DNA of 48,026 bases from JANMEX01 sp031423755 (GTDB taxonomy: Bacteria > Pseudomonadota > Alphaproteobacteria > Rhizobiales > Rhizobiaceae): positions 1 to 48,026 of the forward strand of contig JANPGC010000049.1 in the NCBI GenBank assembly GCA_031423755.1. Direction: 5' to 3'. Positions within the stretch are counted from its first letter, which is position 1, and every line of letters starts with the position of its first letter. A program made the translations under genes and the position numbers. The notes under the pieces are model-generated. The model worked only from the letters and a program-made list of their open reading frames with translations, ran no database searches and was not told the DNA's origin. This document shows positions 26,070 to 34,047 of the stretch, in pieces.

Positions 26070-27182
26070 TTACGCAGACAGCGCCTTGAACCGTTCCAGA
26101 ATCGCCGCGCCCATTTCCACAGTGGTAACTTGGCTCATGCCGTCTGACATGATGTCACCCGTACGCAGGCCTTGTTCGAGAATGTCTGAAACGGCCTTCT
26201 CAAGGCGGTCAGCTTCCACCACCATGTTGAACGAATAGCGCAGACACATGGCAAACGAGGCGATCATCGCAATCGGATTGGCAATACCTTTGCCGGCAAT
26301 ATCCGGGGCGGAGCCATGCACCGGCTCATACAGCGCCTTGCGCTTGCCAGTCTTGGCGTCCGGCGCGCCGAGCGAAGCGGACGGCAGCATGCCGAGCGAG
26401 CCGGTCAGCATCGCCGCCACATCAGACAGCATGTCGCCGAACAAATTATCTGTGACTATGACGTCAAATTGCTTGGGCCAACGGACAAGCTGCATGCCGC
26501 CTGCATCTGCAAGCATGTGCTCCAGCTTCACGTCGGAGTATTTGGCCTTGTGCGTCGCTGTCACCACTTCGTTCCAGAGAACGCCTGACTTCATGACATT
26601 GCGCTTTTCCATCGAGCAAACACGGTTGCCGCGGGTGCGTGCCAGTTCAAACGCGACTGAAGCGATACGCTCGATTTCATAGGTGTCGTAGACTTGCGTA
26701 TCAATGCCGCGTTTCTGGCCATTGCCGAGGTCGATGATCTCCTTAGGCTCGCCGAAATACACACCGCCGGTCAACTCGCGCACGATCAGAATGTCGAGCC
26801 CTTCAACGACCTCCGGCTTCAGCGACGACGATGCCGCCAGCGCCGGGTAGCAGATTGCAGGACGCAGGTTCGCAAACAGCTGCATATCCTTGCGAAGGCG
26901 AAGAAGCCCTGCCTCCGGGCGCACCTCATAAGGCACCTTGTCCCATTTAGGCCCGCCAACCGCGCCGAACAACACGGCGTCCGCTGCCATAGCCTTGGCC
27001 ATATCGCCTTCGGAAATCGCCGCGCCATGCGCATCAAACGCTGACCCACCGACCAAGCCCTCATCCGTCACAAACCCCGCGCCCATCGCCTCGTTCATGT
27101 AGGCTATGATGTGACGGACTTCGCTCATGGCTTCCGGGCCAATGCCGTCGCCGGGCAGGAGAAAGAGACTGCGCTGTGTCAT
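26070..27182 (-). CDS. leuB: 3-Isopropylmalate dehydrogenase LeuB
   Basis: This is a 370-residue NAD-dependent enzyme of leucine synthesis. It opens SLFLLPGDGIGPEAMSEVRH, with the substrate loop VGGPKWDKVPYEVRPEAGLL, REL­TGGVYFG-type active region, and the metal/cofactor signature VTDNLFGDMLSDVAAMLTGS. NPIAMIASFAMCLRYSF and VHGSAPDIAGKGIAN are also conserved. The ribosome site is weak. It is the last of a minus-strand series led by leuD, with two unrelated genes between them. Confidence 0.96.
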   Translation of the reverse strand: MTQRSLFLLPGDGIGPEAMSEVRHIIAYMNEAMGAGFVTDEGLVGGSAFDAHGAAISEGDMAKAMAADAVLFGAVGGPKWDKVPYEVRPEAGLLRLRKDMQLFANLRPAICYPALAASSSLKPEVVEGLDILIVRELTGGVYFGEPKEIIDLGNGQKRGIDTQVYDTYEIERIASVAFELARTRGNRVCSMEKRNVMKSGVLWNEVVTATHKAKYSDVKLEHMLADAGGMQLVRWPKQFDVIVTDNLFGDMLSDVAAMLTGSLGMLPSASLGAPDAKTGKRKALYEPVHGSAPDIAGKGIANPIAMIASFAMCLRYSFNMVVEADRLEKAVSDILEQGLRTGDIMSDGMSQVTTVEMGAAILERFKALSA

Positions 27183-27256
27183 GGAAATACTCGCAAGATT
27201 AAGGTCGGGAAATGTGCCGGTTCAATAAGTGCCTGAAGCGGATTTGGCAACAGCGA

Positions 27257-27643
27257 CTATCCGCCCGCCTTTAATGCCGTCACTTCAATTTCGATCTTCA
27301 TTTCCGGCCGGATCAGGCCACAGACAATCATGGTTGCGGCGGGGCGAATGTCAGCAAAGGTTTGGCCGAGGATGGGAAATACCAGATCTGCGTAAGCAGG
27401 ATCGGTGACGTAATAATGCGCCCGCACGACATCGCCCCAACCAAAACCCGCTTCTACAAGCGCCTTGCCAATGGTCGCGAGACAGTTGCGCGCCTGCTCT
27501 TCAACACTCTCAGGCATCGTCATCGTCGCATAATCATAGCCCGTCGTGCCGGAGACAAAGCACCAGTCGCCCTGCACCACGGCGCGGGAATAGCCGGCGG
27601 TGCGCTCAAATGGCGAACCGGTGGAGATGAGCTTGCGTGTCAC
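27257..27643 (-). CDS. RidA/YjgF-family protein, atypical active site
   Basis: This gene encodes 128 residues from the GTG at 27643, which overlaps the previous stop (GTGA) and gives the usual RidA length; a GTG at 27664 would add seven residues. RKLISTGSPFERTAGYSRAV, GDWCFVSGTTGYDY and EEQARNCLATIGKALVEAG fit the family, and the ending is KIEIEVTALKAGG. In RidA enamine deaminases a key Arg stands seven residues before the IEIE strand; here that position is Leu (GLIRPEMKIEIE), with an Arg two places later. So deaminase activity is doubtful and the protein may be one of the non-deaminase Rid subfamilies. Confidence 0.82.
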   Translation of the reverse strand: MTRKLISTGSPFERTAGYSRAVVQGDWCFVSGTTGYDYATMTMPESVEEQARNCLATIGKALVEAGFGWGDVVRAHYYVTDPAYADLVFPILGQTFADIRPAATMIVCGLIRPEMKIEIEVTALKAGG

Positions 27644-28461
27644 GGCGCGATCGAAACCTCCCACGCTTTTTTTAGCGGCTCAGGCCAGCTGGCAATATCG
27701 GCAGGCCACAAAGTTGCATCCTCATCGGAGTATTTTGTCGCTGCAAACACCTGCTTTTTCTCTAGATCAAGCCCAAGAAATCCGTTGGCGGCACCGCAGG
27801 CATGCGCCTGGCAGCCGGGTGCTGCTGCATGGTTTTTGTCGATCACTTGCGGCGGCCCCGCGACACCCAACAGCAGAACCAGCTCGCCGAACTTGTCGCC
27901 AGTCAGCGCCCGCGCGGCCTCATAGACATCCGCATTTTCCAAGAGCGCATAAGGATGGTCTGCTTTTGAAGGATCAAGACTGTCCCAGTTCGAGCCTTCC
28001 AGCGGCAGATAAGAGATTTCTCCCTTGACGCCCAGACCGGCATCAGGCGTCCAGCGCTGCACCTTGTCTTTGCCGCCCGGCACCACATACGGCACGAAAA
28101 GCAGTTCACCGGGCGACACGGCCGCAGGTGGCGCACCGCAATCCTCGCCGACGATGTCAACCTTGGCGTCCACCTCGCCCTCGGGCTGGGTGATGATCAA
28201 AGTTGCAGGCCCGCAAGCATTGCCGCCCGGGCCGCCAAGCAGCAGCGCCACTTCTGTGTCAGCCACTTTCACCAGCCGGTCAAACATCACGACATAGTTG
28301 CGGTAGATTTCCTGACCATTGAACGTGACGGCAATCTCGTCATCCTCGCCGCGCGCAAACGAGATCTCGCCATCGCCGAATTTGACCGGTGCCGGAATGT
28401 CTTCCTGCGCCGCTGCCGGTATGCAAAAGGCAAATACAAGCAGGAAACCCAAATGGCGCAT
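27640..28461 (-). CDS. Secreted protein of unknown function
   Basis: This gene encodes 273 residues from the ATG at 28461 (GGAG 6 bases upstream). A signal peptide MRHLGFLLVFAFCIPAAAQ is followed by an acidic, Gly/Pro-rich mature region. Cysteines occur in GNACGPATLIIT, GEDCGAPPAA and PGCQAHACGAANGFLG, suggesting periplasmic disulfides. No catalytic motif or membrane segment is evident and I do not recognise the family; the AHACGAANGFLGLDLEKKQ part resembles inhibitor-like periplasmic domains only in a general way. It is coupled to the RidA-like gene by a GTGA overlap and lies 72 bases after leuD. Confidence 0.72.
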   Translation of the reverse strand: MRHLGFLLVFAFCIPAAAQEDIPAPVKFGDGEISFARGEDDEIAVTFNGQEIYRNYVVMFDRLVKVADTEVALLLGGPGGNACGPATLIITQPEGEVDAKVDIVGEDCGAPPAAVSPGELLFVPYVVPGGKDKVQRWTPDAGLGVKGEISYLPLEGSNWDSLDPSKADHPYALLENADVYEAARALTGDKFGELVLLLGVAGPPQVIDKNHAAAPGCQAHACGAANGFLGLDLEKKQVFAATKYSDEDATLWPADIASWPEPLKKAWEVSIAP

Positions 28462-28533
28462 GAAAAACTCCGGCACAATCATCACGGTTGGCGCGAGTGT
28501 TTCACCGGATCAGTGCAAGTTCAAGTCAGCGCT

Positions 28534-29139
28534 TCAAGCCCAGGGGCGATTGGCTGCCGCCATCTTCTCGTACGCATCAATCTTCGGCGCGCGCTCCATG
28601 GTCAGGCCTATGTCATCAAGACCATTGAGCAGGCAGTGGCGCTTGAAGGCGTCCAGATCAAACTTGATCACGCCGCCATCCGGACCGCGGATCTCAAGCG
28701 ATTCAAGGTCAACCGACACGGTCGCATTGGAGCCGCGTGAGGCGTCATCCATCAATTTGTCGAGATCTTCCTGCGAAACCGTGATCGGCAAAATGCCGTT
28801 CTTGAAGCAGTTGTTGTAAAAAATGTCGGCAAACGACGTTGAGATCACGCAGCGAATGCCAAAATCGAGAAGCGCCCAAGGCGCATGCTCGCGCGAAGAA
28901 CCACAGCCGAAATTGTCGCCCGCGACAAGGATTTCCGCCTTGCGATAGGCCGGCTTGTTCAGGATGAAATCCGGATTCTCCGTCCCGTCCTCATGGTAAC
29001 GCATCTCGGCAAACAGGCCGACGCCAAGACCGGTGCGCTTGATCGTCTTGAGATAATCCTTCGGGATGATCATGTCTGTGTCGACATTGACGATCGGCAA
29101 CGGTGCGGCAACGCCGGTGAGCTTGGTAAACTTTTGCAT
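28534..29139 (-). CDS. leuD: 3-Isopropylmalate dehydratase small subunit LeuD
   Basis: This is a 201-residue subunit that pairs with LeuC to isomerise isopropylmalate in leucine synthesis. It shows VNVDTDMIIPKDYLKTI, the swivelling-domain motif FGCGSSREHAPWAL and ISTSFADIFYNNCFKNGILP. The length is standard for the LeuD of LeuCD-type enzymes. leuC is not in the window, which is usual in this order. It may head a leuD-unknown-ridA-leuB transcript, with gaps of 72 and 74 bases. Confidence 0.96.
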   Translation of the reverse strand: MQKFTKLTGVAAPLPIVNVDTDMIIPKDYLKTIKRTGLGVGLFAEMRYHEDGTENPDFILNKPAYRKAEILVAGDNFGCGSSREHAPWALLDFGIRCVISTSFADIFYNNCFKNGILPITVSQEDLDKLMDDASRGSNATVSVDLESLEIRGPDGGVIKFDLDAFKRHCLLNGLDDIGLTMERAPKIDAYEKMAAANRPWA

Positions 29140-29290
29140 CTCATTCTCTCGAAAGCGCGGGGTTTGGCCGGTGCATTACAGCAGAATGGCGGGCAAAGCA
29201 AAGGGCGCGGCTGGCATGCCGGAAAGACGGCCGAATGGTGGATTTTTTCATCTCGCCATAGCATGAATTATCGTTTCTCCCCCAAGCGTC

Positions 29291-29458
29291 CCGTCTTTCC
29301 GGGGCCGCAAAGCGGAACCCGGAATCCAGAGCTCCGAGGGTGGAAATCTTGGTGCAACGGTTGGGCGTGGATGGTGGCTATCTGTCTGACTTTGTTGACG
29401 AATATCCGGTGTTGGCGCTCTGGATTCGGGGTTCGGCTGCGCCGTCCCGGAATGACGG
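29291..29458. repeat. Pair of inverted 42-bp repeat arms
   Basis: The left arm 29291-29332 (starts CCGTCTTTCCGG, ends GGAATCCAGAGC) and the right arm 29417-29458 (starts GCTCTGGATTCGGG, ends CGGAATGACGG) are imperfect reverse complements separated by 84 bases. This resembles the dispersed intergenic mosaic repeats seen in many rhizobial genomes. No transposase lies nearby. Confidence 0.65.
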
Positions 29459-29535
29459 GCCATGGGGGAACGACCCTGAAAGACGGGCTTTCAGAGATTT
29501 TGTAACAATTGCAATTGGTGGCGAGCGCCGAGATC

Positions 29536-29568
29536 GGGGACAGTTGCCTTTCAGAGGCAACGGTCCCC
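29536..29568. repeat. Long stem-loop downstream of the unknown gene
   Basis: GGGGACAGTTGCCT (29536-29549) pairs with AGGCAACGGTCCCC (29555-29568) with one mismatch around a 5-base loop. It sits just after the leftward gene's stop at 29581. No T-run follows on either strand, so it may stabilise the mRNA end instead of terminating it. Confidence 0.5.
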
Positions 29569-29580
29569 TAGTTTCCGTGC

Positions 29581-30420
29581 TCAGGACGTGTCCGGCAAAC
29601 CAGCCTGCTGGGCGAAATAATGCACGTCTTTCAACACCGCATCGACTTGGTGAATACCCTTGCGCCGGTAGCCCGGCGGATATCCGGGGCGAAACGGCGA
29701 CATGCGCATCGGGCGGTAGGGACGTTTGGCCGCAAGCAAAAGATCGCGCCGCGCATACCAGCGGGCGAGGCGTCGCGCTTGGCGCGGGAGATCGTTGAGC
29801 GCAAGGCGCATGGCGCGCAGTCGGTTGAAGAGGAGCGTGGCGTTGACGGGTTTGGCGGCGAGTGTCGCTTGATGGTGGGCGAGCGCGGCGTCGAAGGGGT
29901 GGACTTCACGCATCAATGAGGCCGGATCGATGTTTTGGTCCCACAGGTCCGGATCGAATTGCTTGAGCGGATCGATGAGCTGGAAGCGGGGCGTGCTTGA
30001 TGGGTTGCTTGTGGCGAAGGATGCGAGCCCTGCGGGGAGCGGGCGTGAAGCGCGCGGCTTCAAGATCAGCCCTCGAGCGGCGATGATGATCAGCCTGCGA
30101 ATGGCGGACTCGCACGGGCGCAGGATGAGCATGATGGCGGCGTAGAGGTGGCGCGGGAGGGTGAAGGTGGAGTTGCTGGCGTTGGAGGGCAGGCCCCTCT
30201 CCGTCACGGGCTTTGCCCGTGACACCTCTCCCCGCAAGCGGGGCGAGGTTAAATCAACCATTGCGGCTTTAACCTCGCCCCATTTATGGGGAGAGGCGTC
30301 GGTGAAGGCGACGGAGAGGGGACTGCCGCTGCCATCAACCATCCGCAACATTGCAAACAGCTCGGCGACGATCGCCAAGAGCAGAGCGTGGTTGCGGGTG
30401 ATGACTTGGTTCCAGTCCAC
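29581..30420 (-). CDS. Unknown protein interrupted in frame by a palindromic element
   Basis: This gene encodes 279 residues from a GTG at 30420. The N-terminal helix VITRNHALLLAIVAELFAML (about 6-25) and the section from about residue 82 onward (TFTLPRHLYAAIMLILRPCE, then a basic, Arg/Pro-rich C-terminus with RRLARWYARRDLLLAAKRP) look like genuine protein. Residues about 34-76 are encoded by a 128-bp palindromic repeat that keeps the frame open. I do not recognise the family, although similar Arg-rich proteins are common in this order. Whether the gene is functional with the insert is open; without it the protein would be about 236 residues. Confidence 0.6.
   Translation of the reverse strand: MDWNQVITRNHALLLAIVAELFAMLRMVDGSGSPLSVAFTDASPHKWGEVKAAMVDLTSPRLRGEVSRAKPVTERGLPSNASNSTFTLPRHLYAAIMLILRPCESAIRRLIIIAARGLILKPRASRPLPAGLASFATSNPSSTPRFQLIDPLKQFDPDLWDQNIDPASLMREVHPFDAALAHHQATLAAKPVNATLLFNRLRAMRLALNDLPRQARRLARWYARRDLLLAAKRPYRPMRMSPFRPGYPPGYRRKGIHQVDAVLKDVHYFAQQAGLPDTS
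30194..30321. repeat. 128-bp compound palindromic element inside a reading frame
   Basis: Perfect outer arms CCCCTCTCCGTC / GACGGAGAGGGG (30194-30205 and 30310-30321) and perfect inner arms GGGGCGAGGTTAAA / TTTAACCTCGCCCC (30240-30253 and 30268-30281) make a cruciform. Three smaller hairpins sit in it, including TCACGGGC-TTT-GCCCGTGA (30204-30222) and two based on CCTCTCCCC / GGGGCGAGG-like arms. This is a REP/mosaic-type repeat of the kind usually found between genes, here inside a coding frame without breaking it. Confidence 0.85.
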
Positions 30421-30509
30421 AGGTTGTGGTCCCCGTTGTTGAACAAAACAGGAACAAGATGTATGCCTTTTGTGAGCTTGTCAATACTGGTCTGAAATTT
30501 TCGGCTGAC

Positions 30510-30563
30510 TCCCCCTCACTGCTTCGCTTTGCGAAGCTGCCTCTCCTGCAAATCGGTAGAGGT
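30510..30563. repeat. Second, partial copy of the mosaic repeat type
   Basis: In the gap between the unknown gene and the FAD oxidoreductase, CCCCCTCACT is followed by GCTTCGC-TTT-GCGAAGC (30521-30537) and CCTCTCC...GGTAGAGG (30540-30562). The order of motifs (CCCTC, hairpin with TTT loop, CCTCTCC hairpin) parallels the element at 30194, so it is probably a diverged relative. Confidence 0.5.
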
Positions 30564-30577
30564 GAAATGGGGTAGTC

Positions 30578-31741
30578 TCAGATCACATTCAGTTCGACAA
30601 AAGGCTTGCCCGCCGCAATGCGCTCAAACGCAAACGCTGAGCAATCCAGCGTCTGGTATTTGCCGGTCATGATGAGTTCCGCAATCGCACGCCCCGCCAC
30701 CGGCGCCTGCTGCACGCCATGGCCGGAAAAGCCGGTGATGAAATGCAGATTGCCAATCTGCGGATGCTTGCCGATCACCGCATTCTGGTCGAACGTGTTG
30801 AATTCATAATGCCCCACCCAGGCCCCATCCTGCTTGATCGCCTCAAAAGCCGGAACGCGGGTGAAGAGGGCTGGCCAGACCTCGTTTTCAAACTGGTCCC
30901 AGTCAGGATCAAAATCATCCTCGCGGGCGCGCAGCTCCGTGGTTTCATCCGGCGACCACGCGGCGATAAACCGGTCGCCTTCTTGCCGGAACCAGACGCC
31001 GGACGGATCGGCGAGCAGCGGCATGGCCGGAAACGGCGCTGCGCATTTGAAGATGAACACCGTGCGCTTGCGCGGCTCGACAGGCAGATGAATGCCAATG
31101 CCGGCTGCAAGATCGCCGGACTTGGCTCCCGCCGCCAAAACCAGTGAGCCGCAGCCAATGACCGTACCGTCAGCCAAAGTGACACCGGAAATCTTCTCGC
31201 CGTCACACTGAATTGTCGCGGCCGCCTGATTGATCAGACTCACACCGCGGTCCCGCCCGTCACGCCGGAAGAACGATGCAAGACCTTGCGCGTCAAACCA
31301 GCCTTCGTTGGATGACCCAAACACACCAGCGGCAATATCCTCGATTGAAAGCCATGGAAAGCGCTCCGCAAGCGCCTCCGCCTCGAGAAACTCAACCGAC
31401 GCGCCTTCTGCCTTCTGCGTCCGGAAATTGGTTTCGAGGATAGACCGCCCGGCGTCGCTGGCAAGCACCAGATAGCCGTTCTCGTGCACCTTTATGTCGA
31501 CGCGGCCTTCGGCTCTCAGGCGGTTGATCAGCGCCAGCGTTGCCATCGAGAGGCGGATGTTCTCGCCTTGGCTGAACTGCTGCCGGATGCCCGCGGCAGA
31601 AAGCGATGTCGCGGCATGCGTGAATGCCGGATCGCGCTCGACAACGGCAACGGAGCCTTGAAACCCCATCTCCTTCAAATTCCAAGCCGTGGCGCTGCCG
31701 GACATGGCCCCGCCGATGATAAGTACGTCGAAATGCTGCAT
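30578..31741 (-). CDS. FAD-dependent oxidoreductase (DAO/DadA-like)
   Basis: This is a 387-residue protein with an N-terminal FAD-binding fold (FDVLIIGGAMSGSATAWNLK, then ...SVAVVERDP) and a DAO-type substrate domain. The C-terminal GFSGHGVQQAPVAGRAIAEL is the second flavin-contact motif of the DAO family (sarcosine oxidase, D-amino acid dehydrogenase, glycerol-3-phosphate dehydrogenase). The substrate is an amine or amino acid by family, but cannot be fixed. Its start is only 24 bases from the histidine kinase stop, so it may be cotranscribed with the two-component genes. Confidence 0.88.
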   Translation of the reverse strand: MQHFDVLIIGGAMSGSATAWNLKEMGFQGSVAVVERDPAFTHAATSLSAAGIRQQFSQGENIRLSMATLALINRLRAEGRVDIKVHENGYLVLASDAGRSILETNFRTQKAEGASVEFLEAEALAERFPWLSIEDIAAGVFGSSNEGWFDAQGLASFFRRDGRDRGVSLINQAAATIQCDGEKISGVTLADGTVIGCGSLVLAAGAKSGDLAAGIGIHLPVEPRKRTVFIFKCAAPFPAMPLLADPSGVWFRQEGDRFIAAWSPDETTELRAREDDFDPDWDQFENEVWPALFTRVPAFEAIKQDGAWVGHYEFNTFDQNAVIGKHPQIGNLHFITGFSGHGVQQAPVAGRAIAELIMTGKYQTLDCSAFAFERIAAGKPFVELNVI

Positions 31742-31765
31742 GATGTCACTTGATCTGAAACGGCT

Positions 31766-33328
31766 TCATGCCGCCAGCGGCAGTGATATGATGAAGCACG
31801 CGCCATGTGAAGACGGGCCAAGCAAAATCGTCCCGCCGTGCGCTTCCAGCATGGCCTTGACGATGCCAAGGCCCATGCCGGTGCCGCCCTCATCGCGTGC
31901 CGTCGTAAAGAACGGGTCGAAAATCCTGGCCGCGTTGTTGGGTGAAATGCCGGAACCATTGTCGCGGACAGCAATGCGCGCGCGGCCATGTTCTCGTTCG
32001 ATATCGATGCGCACTTCGCTCGCCGTGTGCCGCAGCGCATTTGAAACAAGATTGCCAATCACAGCACCAAGATTGGGTGCCGACATCGCAAGCGGCAGAT
32101 CAGCATCGCCGTTGATGTGCACGGCCGCAATCAAGCGCGGTTCCAATGTCGCCAGTGCGTGACCGACGGTCGAAACGGCACCGTCCGCCGAGAGCCCCTT
32201 GGCCTTGGCCAACTCCATCAGCCGCCGCACCAGAAGGTCGAGCCGCGCCGTGTCGCTGATGATGTTGCCGAGAAACCGCTGACGCTCGTCAACGGTCATC
32301 GCATCTCCCGAATCACGCAAAAGTTCTGCTGCACCGTGGATGGCGGTCAGTGGTGACTTCAATTCATGGCTGACATGGGTCGCAAACACCGAAACCTGAT
32401 CGGACCGGTCATGCAGCTTCTGCGCCATGGAGAGCAGACCCTGGCTGAGCTCTGCGATTTCGCTGGTGCCATGATGCATGAGCGGCTTTACCGCTTCACG
32501 GTCACCCGCCGCAATCAGCCGCGTCCGCTCCGTCAGCTCCTGCAGCGGCCCGGTAAGCGTGCGCGTCACCAGAAAGCCGAGCAGCAGCGCCCCCGCCAGC
32601 ACGACAGCCAATGCCAGCGCAAGTTTTCCGCGCTCCTGATAGAAATGCTTGACGATGTTCGACGGCGTGCGCGAAGCGTAAACAACACCGGCAATCCGCC
32701 CGTCCAGAACGACTGGAAACGCCGTGAACACCCGTACCTTGGTACCACGGCTGATCGAATAAAGCGGCGGCGGCGGCTCGTCCGAGACCCGCTGCCGCAG
32801 CACGCTGGCGTAATCACCCTTTAATGCCGCTGCAACTTCATCCACGTGCTTAAGCGACAAGCCAAGTTCATCGCCGCCGGCAATGACAATCCCTTTCGGG
32901 TCCAGCAGCCTGAAACCAGCCAGCGTCACATCCTGCGTTTGTTTGAGCACCGGCGCCAGCAGTTTGCCGATTGTCTGAAACACCGGATCAATCTTCACTG
33001 CCAGCGCCGACGCGTCCGGTCTTCGCGGCCTGATCATATCCACCGCCAGATCAAGTTCAGGCTCAACCGGGTGATAGCGCGCATCTCCATCAGCCTTGAC
33101 CGGAACAACCGCGCCAAGGCGATCCGGCGACACTCCAGCCTTGCGCACTTCATTTGCATAGACAGAAGCGATCACCGCCGACTGCGCGATCAATTCGCTC
33201 TCGGTCTGGCGGATCAACTGGTTCTCATAGACCCGGAAGAAGAACAGCCCCGCCAGCGGCATCATCAATGCGATCAGCAGCATCGCCAGAATGATGGTGC
33301 GCAGGTGCGGCCGCCATTTCTGCTTCAT
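31766..33328 (-). CDS. Sensor histidine kinase
   Basis: This is a 520-residue inner-membrane kinase. One membrane segment at about 11-31 and another at about 235-255 (LALAVVLAGALLLGFLVTRT) enclose a periplasmic sensor of about 200 residues. A HAMP linker follows (TGPLQELTERTRLIAAGDRE), then the phospho-acceptor His321 in FATHVSHELKSPLT and the ATPase motifs NLVSNALRHT, DNGSGISP and GTGMGLGIVKAMLEAHGG. The gene overlaps the response regulator by four bases (ATGA), so the two form a pair. The sensor domain gives no hint of its signal. Confidence 0.93.
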   Translation of the reverse strand: MKQKWRPHLRTIILAMLLIALMMPLAGLFFFRVYENQLIRQTESELIAQSAVIASVYANEVRKAGVSPDRLGAVVPVKADGDARYHPVEPELDLAVDMIRPRRPDASALAVKIDPVFQTIGKLLAPVLKQTQDVTLAGFRLLDPKGIVIAGGDELGLSLKHVDEVAAALKGDYASVLRQRVSDEPPPPLYSISRGTKVRVFTAFPVVLDGRIAGVVYASRTPSNIVKHFYQERGKLALALAVVLAGALLLGFLVTRTLTGPLQELTERTRLIAAGDREAVKPLMHHGTSEIAELSQGLLSMAQKLHDRSDQVSVFATHVSHELKSPLTAIHGAAELLRDSGDAMTVDERQRFLGNIISDTARLDLLVRRLMELAKAKGLSADGAVSTVGHALATLEPRLIAAVHINGDADLPLAMSAPNLGAVIGNLVSNALRHTASEVRIDIEREHGRARIAVRDNGSGISPNNAARIFDPFFTTARDEGGTGMGLGIVKAMLEAHGGTILLGPSSHGACFIISLPLAA

Positions 33329-34047
33329 CGCTCAGGCTCGCATGTCCCCAAGCGGAAGCCGATGCCATGCACGGTCTCCAGCGCACTTGCGCAGCCATGC
33401 GCTGCAAAAGTCGCGCGGATGTTGCGGACATGACTGTCGATGGTCCGGTCGGCGACATGGATGTTTGAGGGATAAGCTGCCTGCATGATCTGCTCGCGCG
33501 AAAAGGCGCGATGCTTCTGCGCCAGAAAAGTTTTCATGATGGCAAATTCCAGCGCCGTCAGCGCAAGCACCCTGCCGTCAAAAATGGCCACATGCGCCGC
33601 AACATCCAACTCGAAGGCACCGTGCTGCAACTTGACAGTTTCCTCAACGGTCTCCGGCGCAGCGCCTATGCGGCGCAGGATCGCCTTCACCCGCGCGACC
33701 AGTTCGCGCGGCGAAAACGGCTTGGTGACATAATCATCGCCGCCGATTTCCAACCCCAGCACCCGGTCGATCTCCTCGTCCCGCGCTGAAAGAAACAGGA
33801 TCGGCACGTCAGATGTTTTGCGGATTTCCCGGCAGACATCGAGCCCGTCCAGTTCCGGCATGCCGACGTCCAGCACGATCAAGTCGGGTTTGGTCGTCGC
33901 AAACAGCGCCATCGCCTCCGCCCCGTTTGCGGCGGCCACAATCTCCATCTCCGCCTTGTCGAGCGCAAAGCGGATCACTTCGCGGATATGCGCGTCGTCG
34001 TCGGCTATCAGGATCTTGGGCTTCAAATCTTGCACACTCCAGCGCAT
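33325..34047 (-). CDS. OmpR-family response regulator
   Basis: This is a 240-residue protein from the ATG at 34047 (TGATG junction with the DUF4173 stop; a GTG at 34050 is an alternative). The receiver domain has KILIADDDAHIREVIRF, the phospho-acceptor Asp60 in DLIVLDVGMPELDG and the Lys in GGDDYVTKPFSPREL. The C-terminal winged helix has FAIMKTFLAQKHRAFSREQI and DRTIDSHVRNIRATF. It is the DNA-binding partner of the kinase encoded next and presumably controls this locus or envelope genes. Confidence 0.94.
   Translation of the reverse strand: MRWSVQDLKPKILIADDDAHIREVIRFALDKAEMEIVAAANGAEAMALFATTKPDLIVLDVGMPELDGLDVCREIRKTSDVPILFLSARDEEIDRVLGLEIGGDDYVTKPFSPRELVARVKAILRRIGAAPETVEETVKLQHGAFELDVAAHVAIFDGRVLALTALEFAIMKTFLAQKHRAFSREQIMQAAYPSNIHVADRTIDSHVRNIRATFAAHGCASALETVHGIGFRLGTCEPER

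Larger units (their letters stand above)
29140..29580. other. Repeat-bearing intergenic region, no gene seen
   Basis: About 440 bases upstream of leuD and downstream of the unknown gene at 29581. Frames here have low protein likeness and overlap two repeat structures listed separately (29291-29458 and 29536-29568). The leuD promoter must lie near its left end. Confidence 0.55.

Noticed and set aside
29140..30577. An insertion sequence or prophage remnant around the palindromic repeats
   Set aside because: No transposase or integrase fragment and no clear target duplication were found; the repeats look like non-autonomous mosaic elements.
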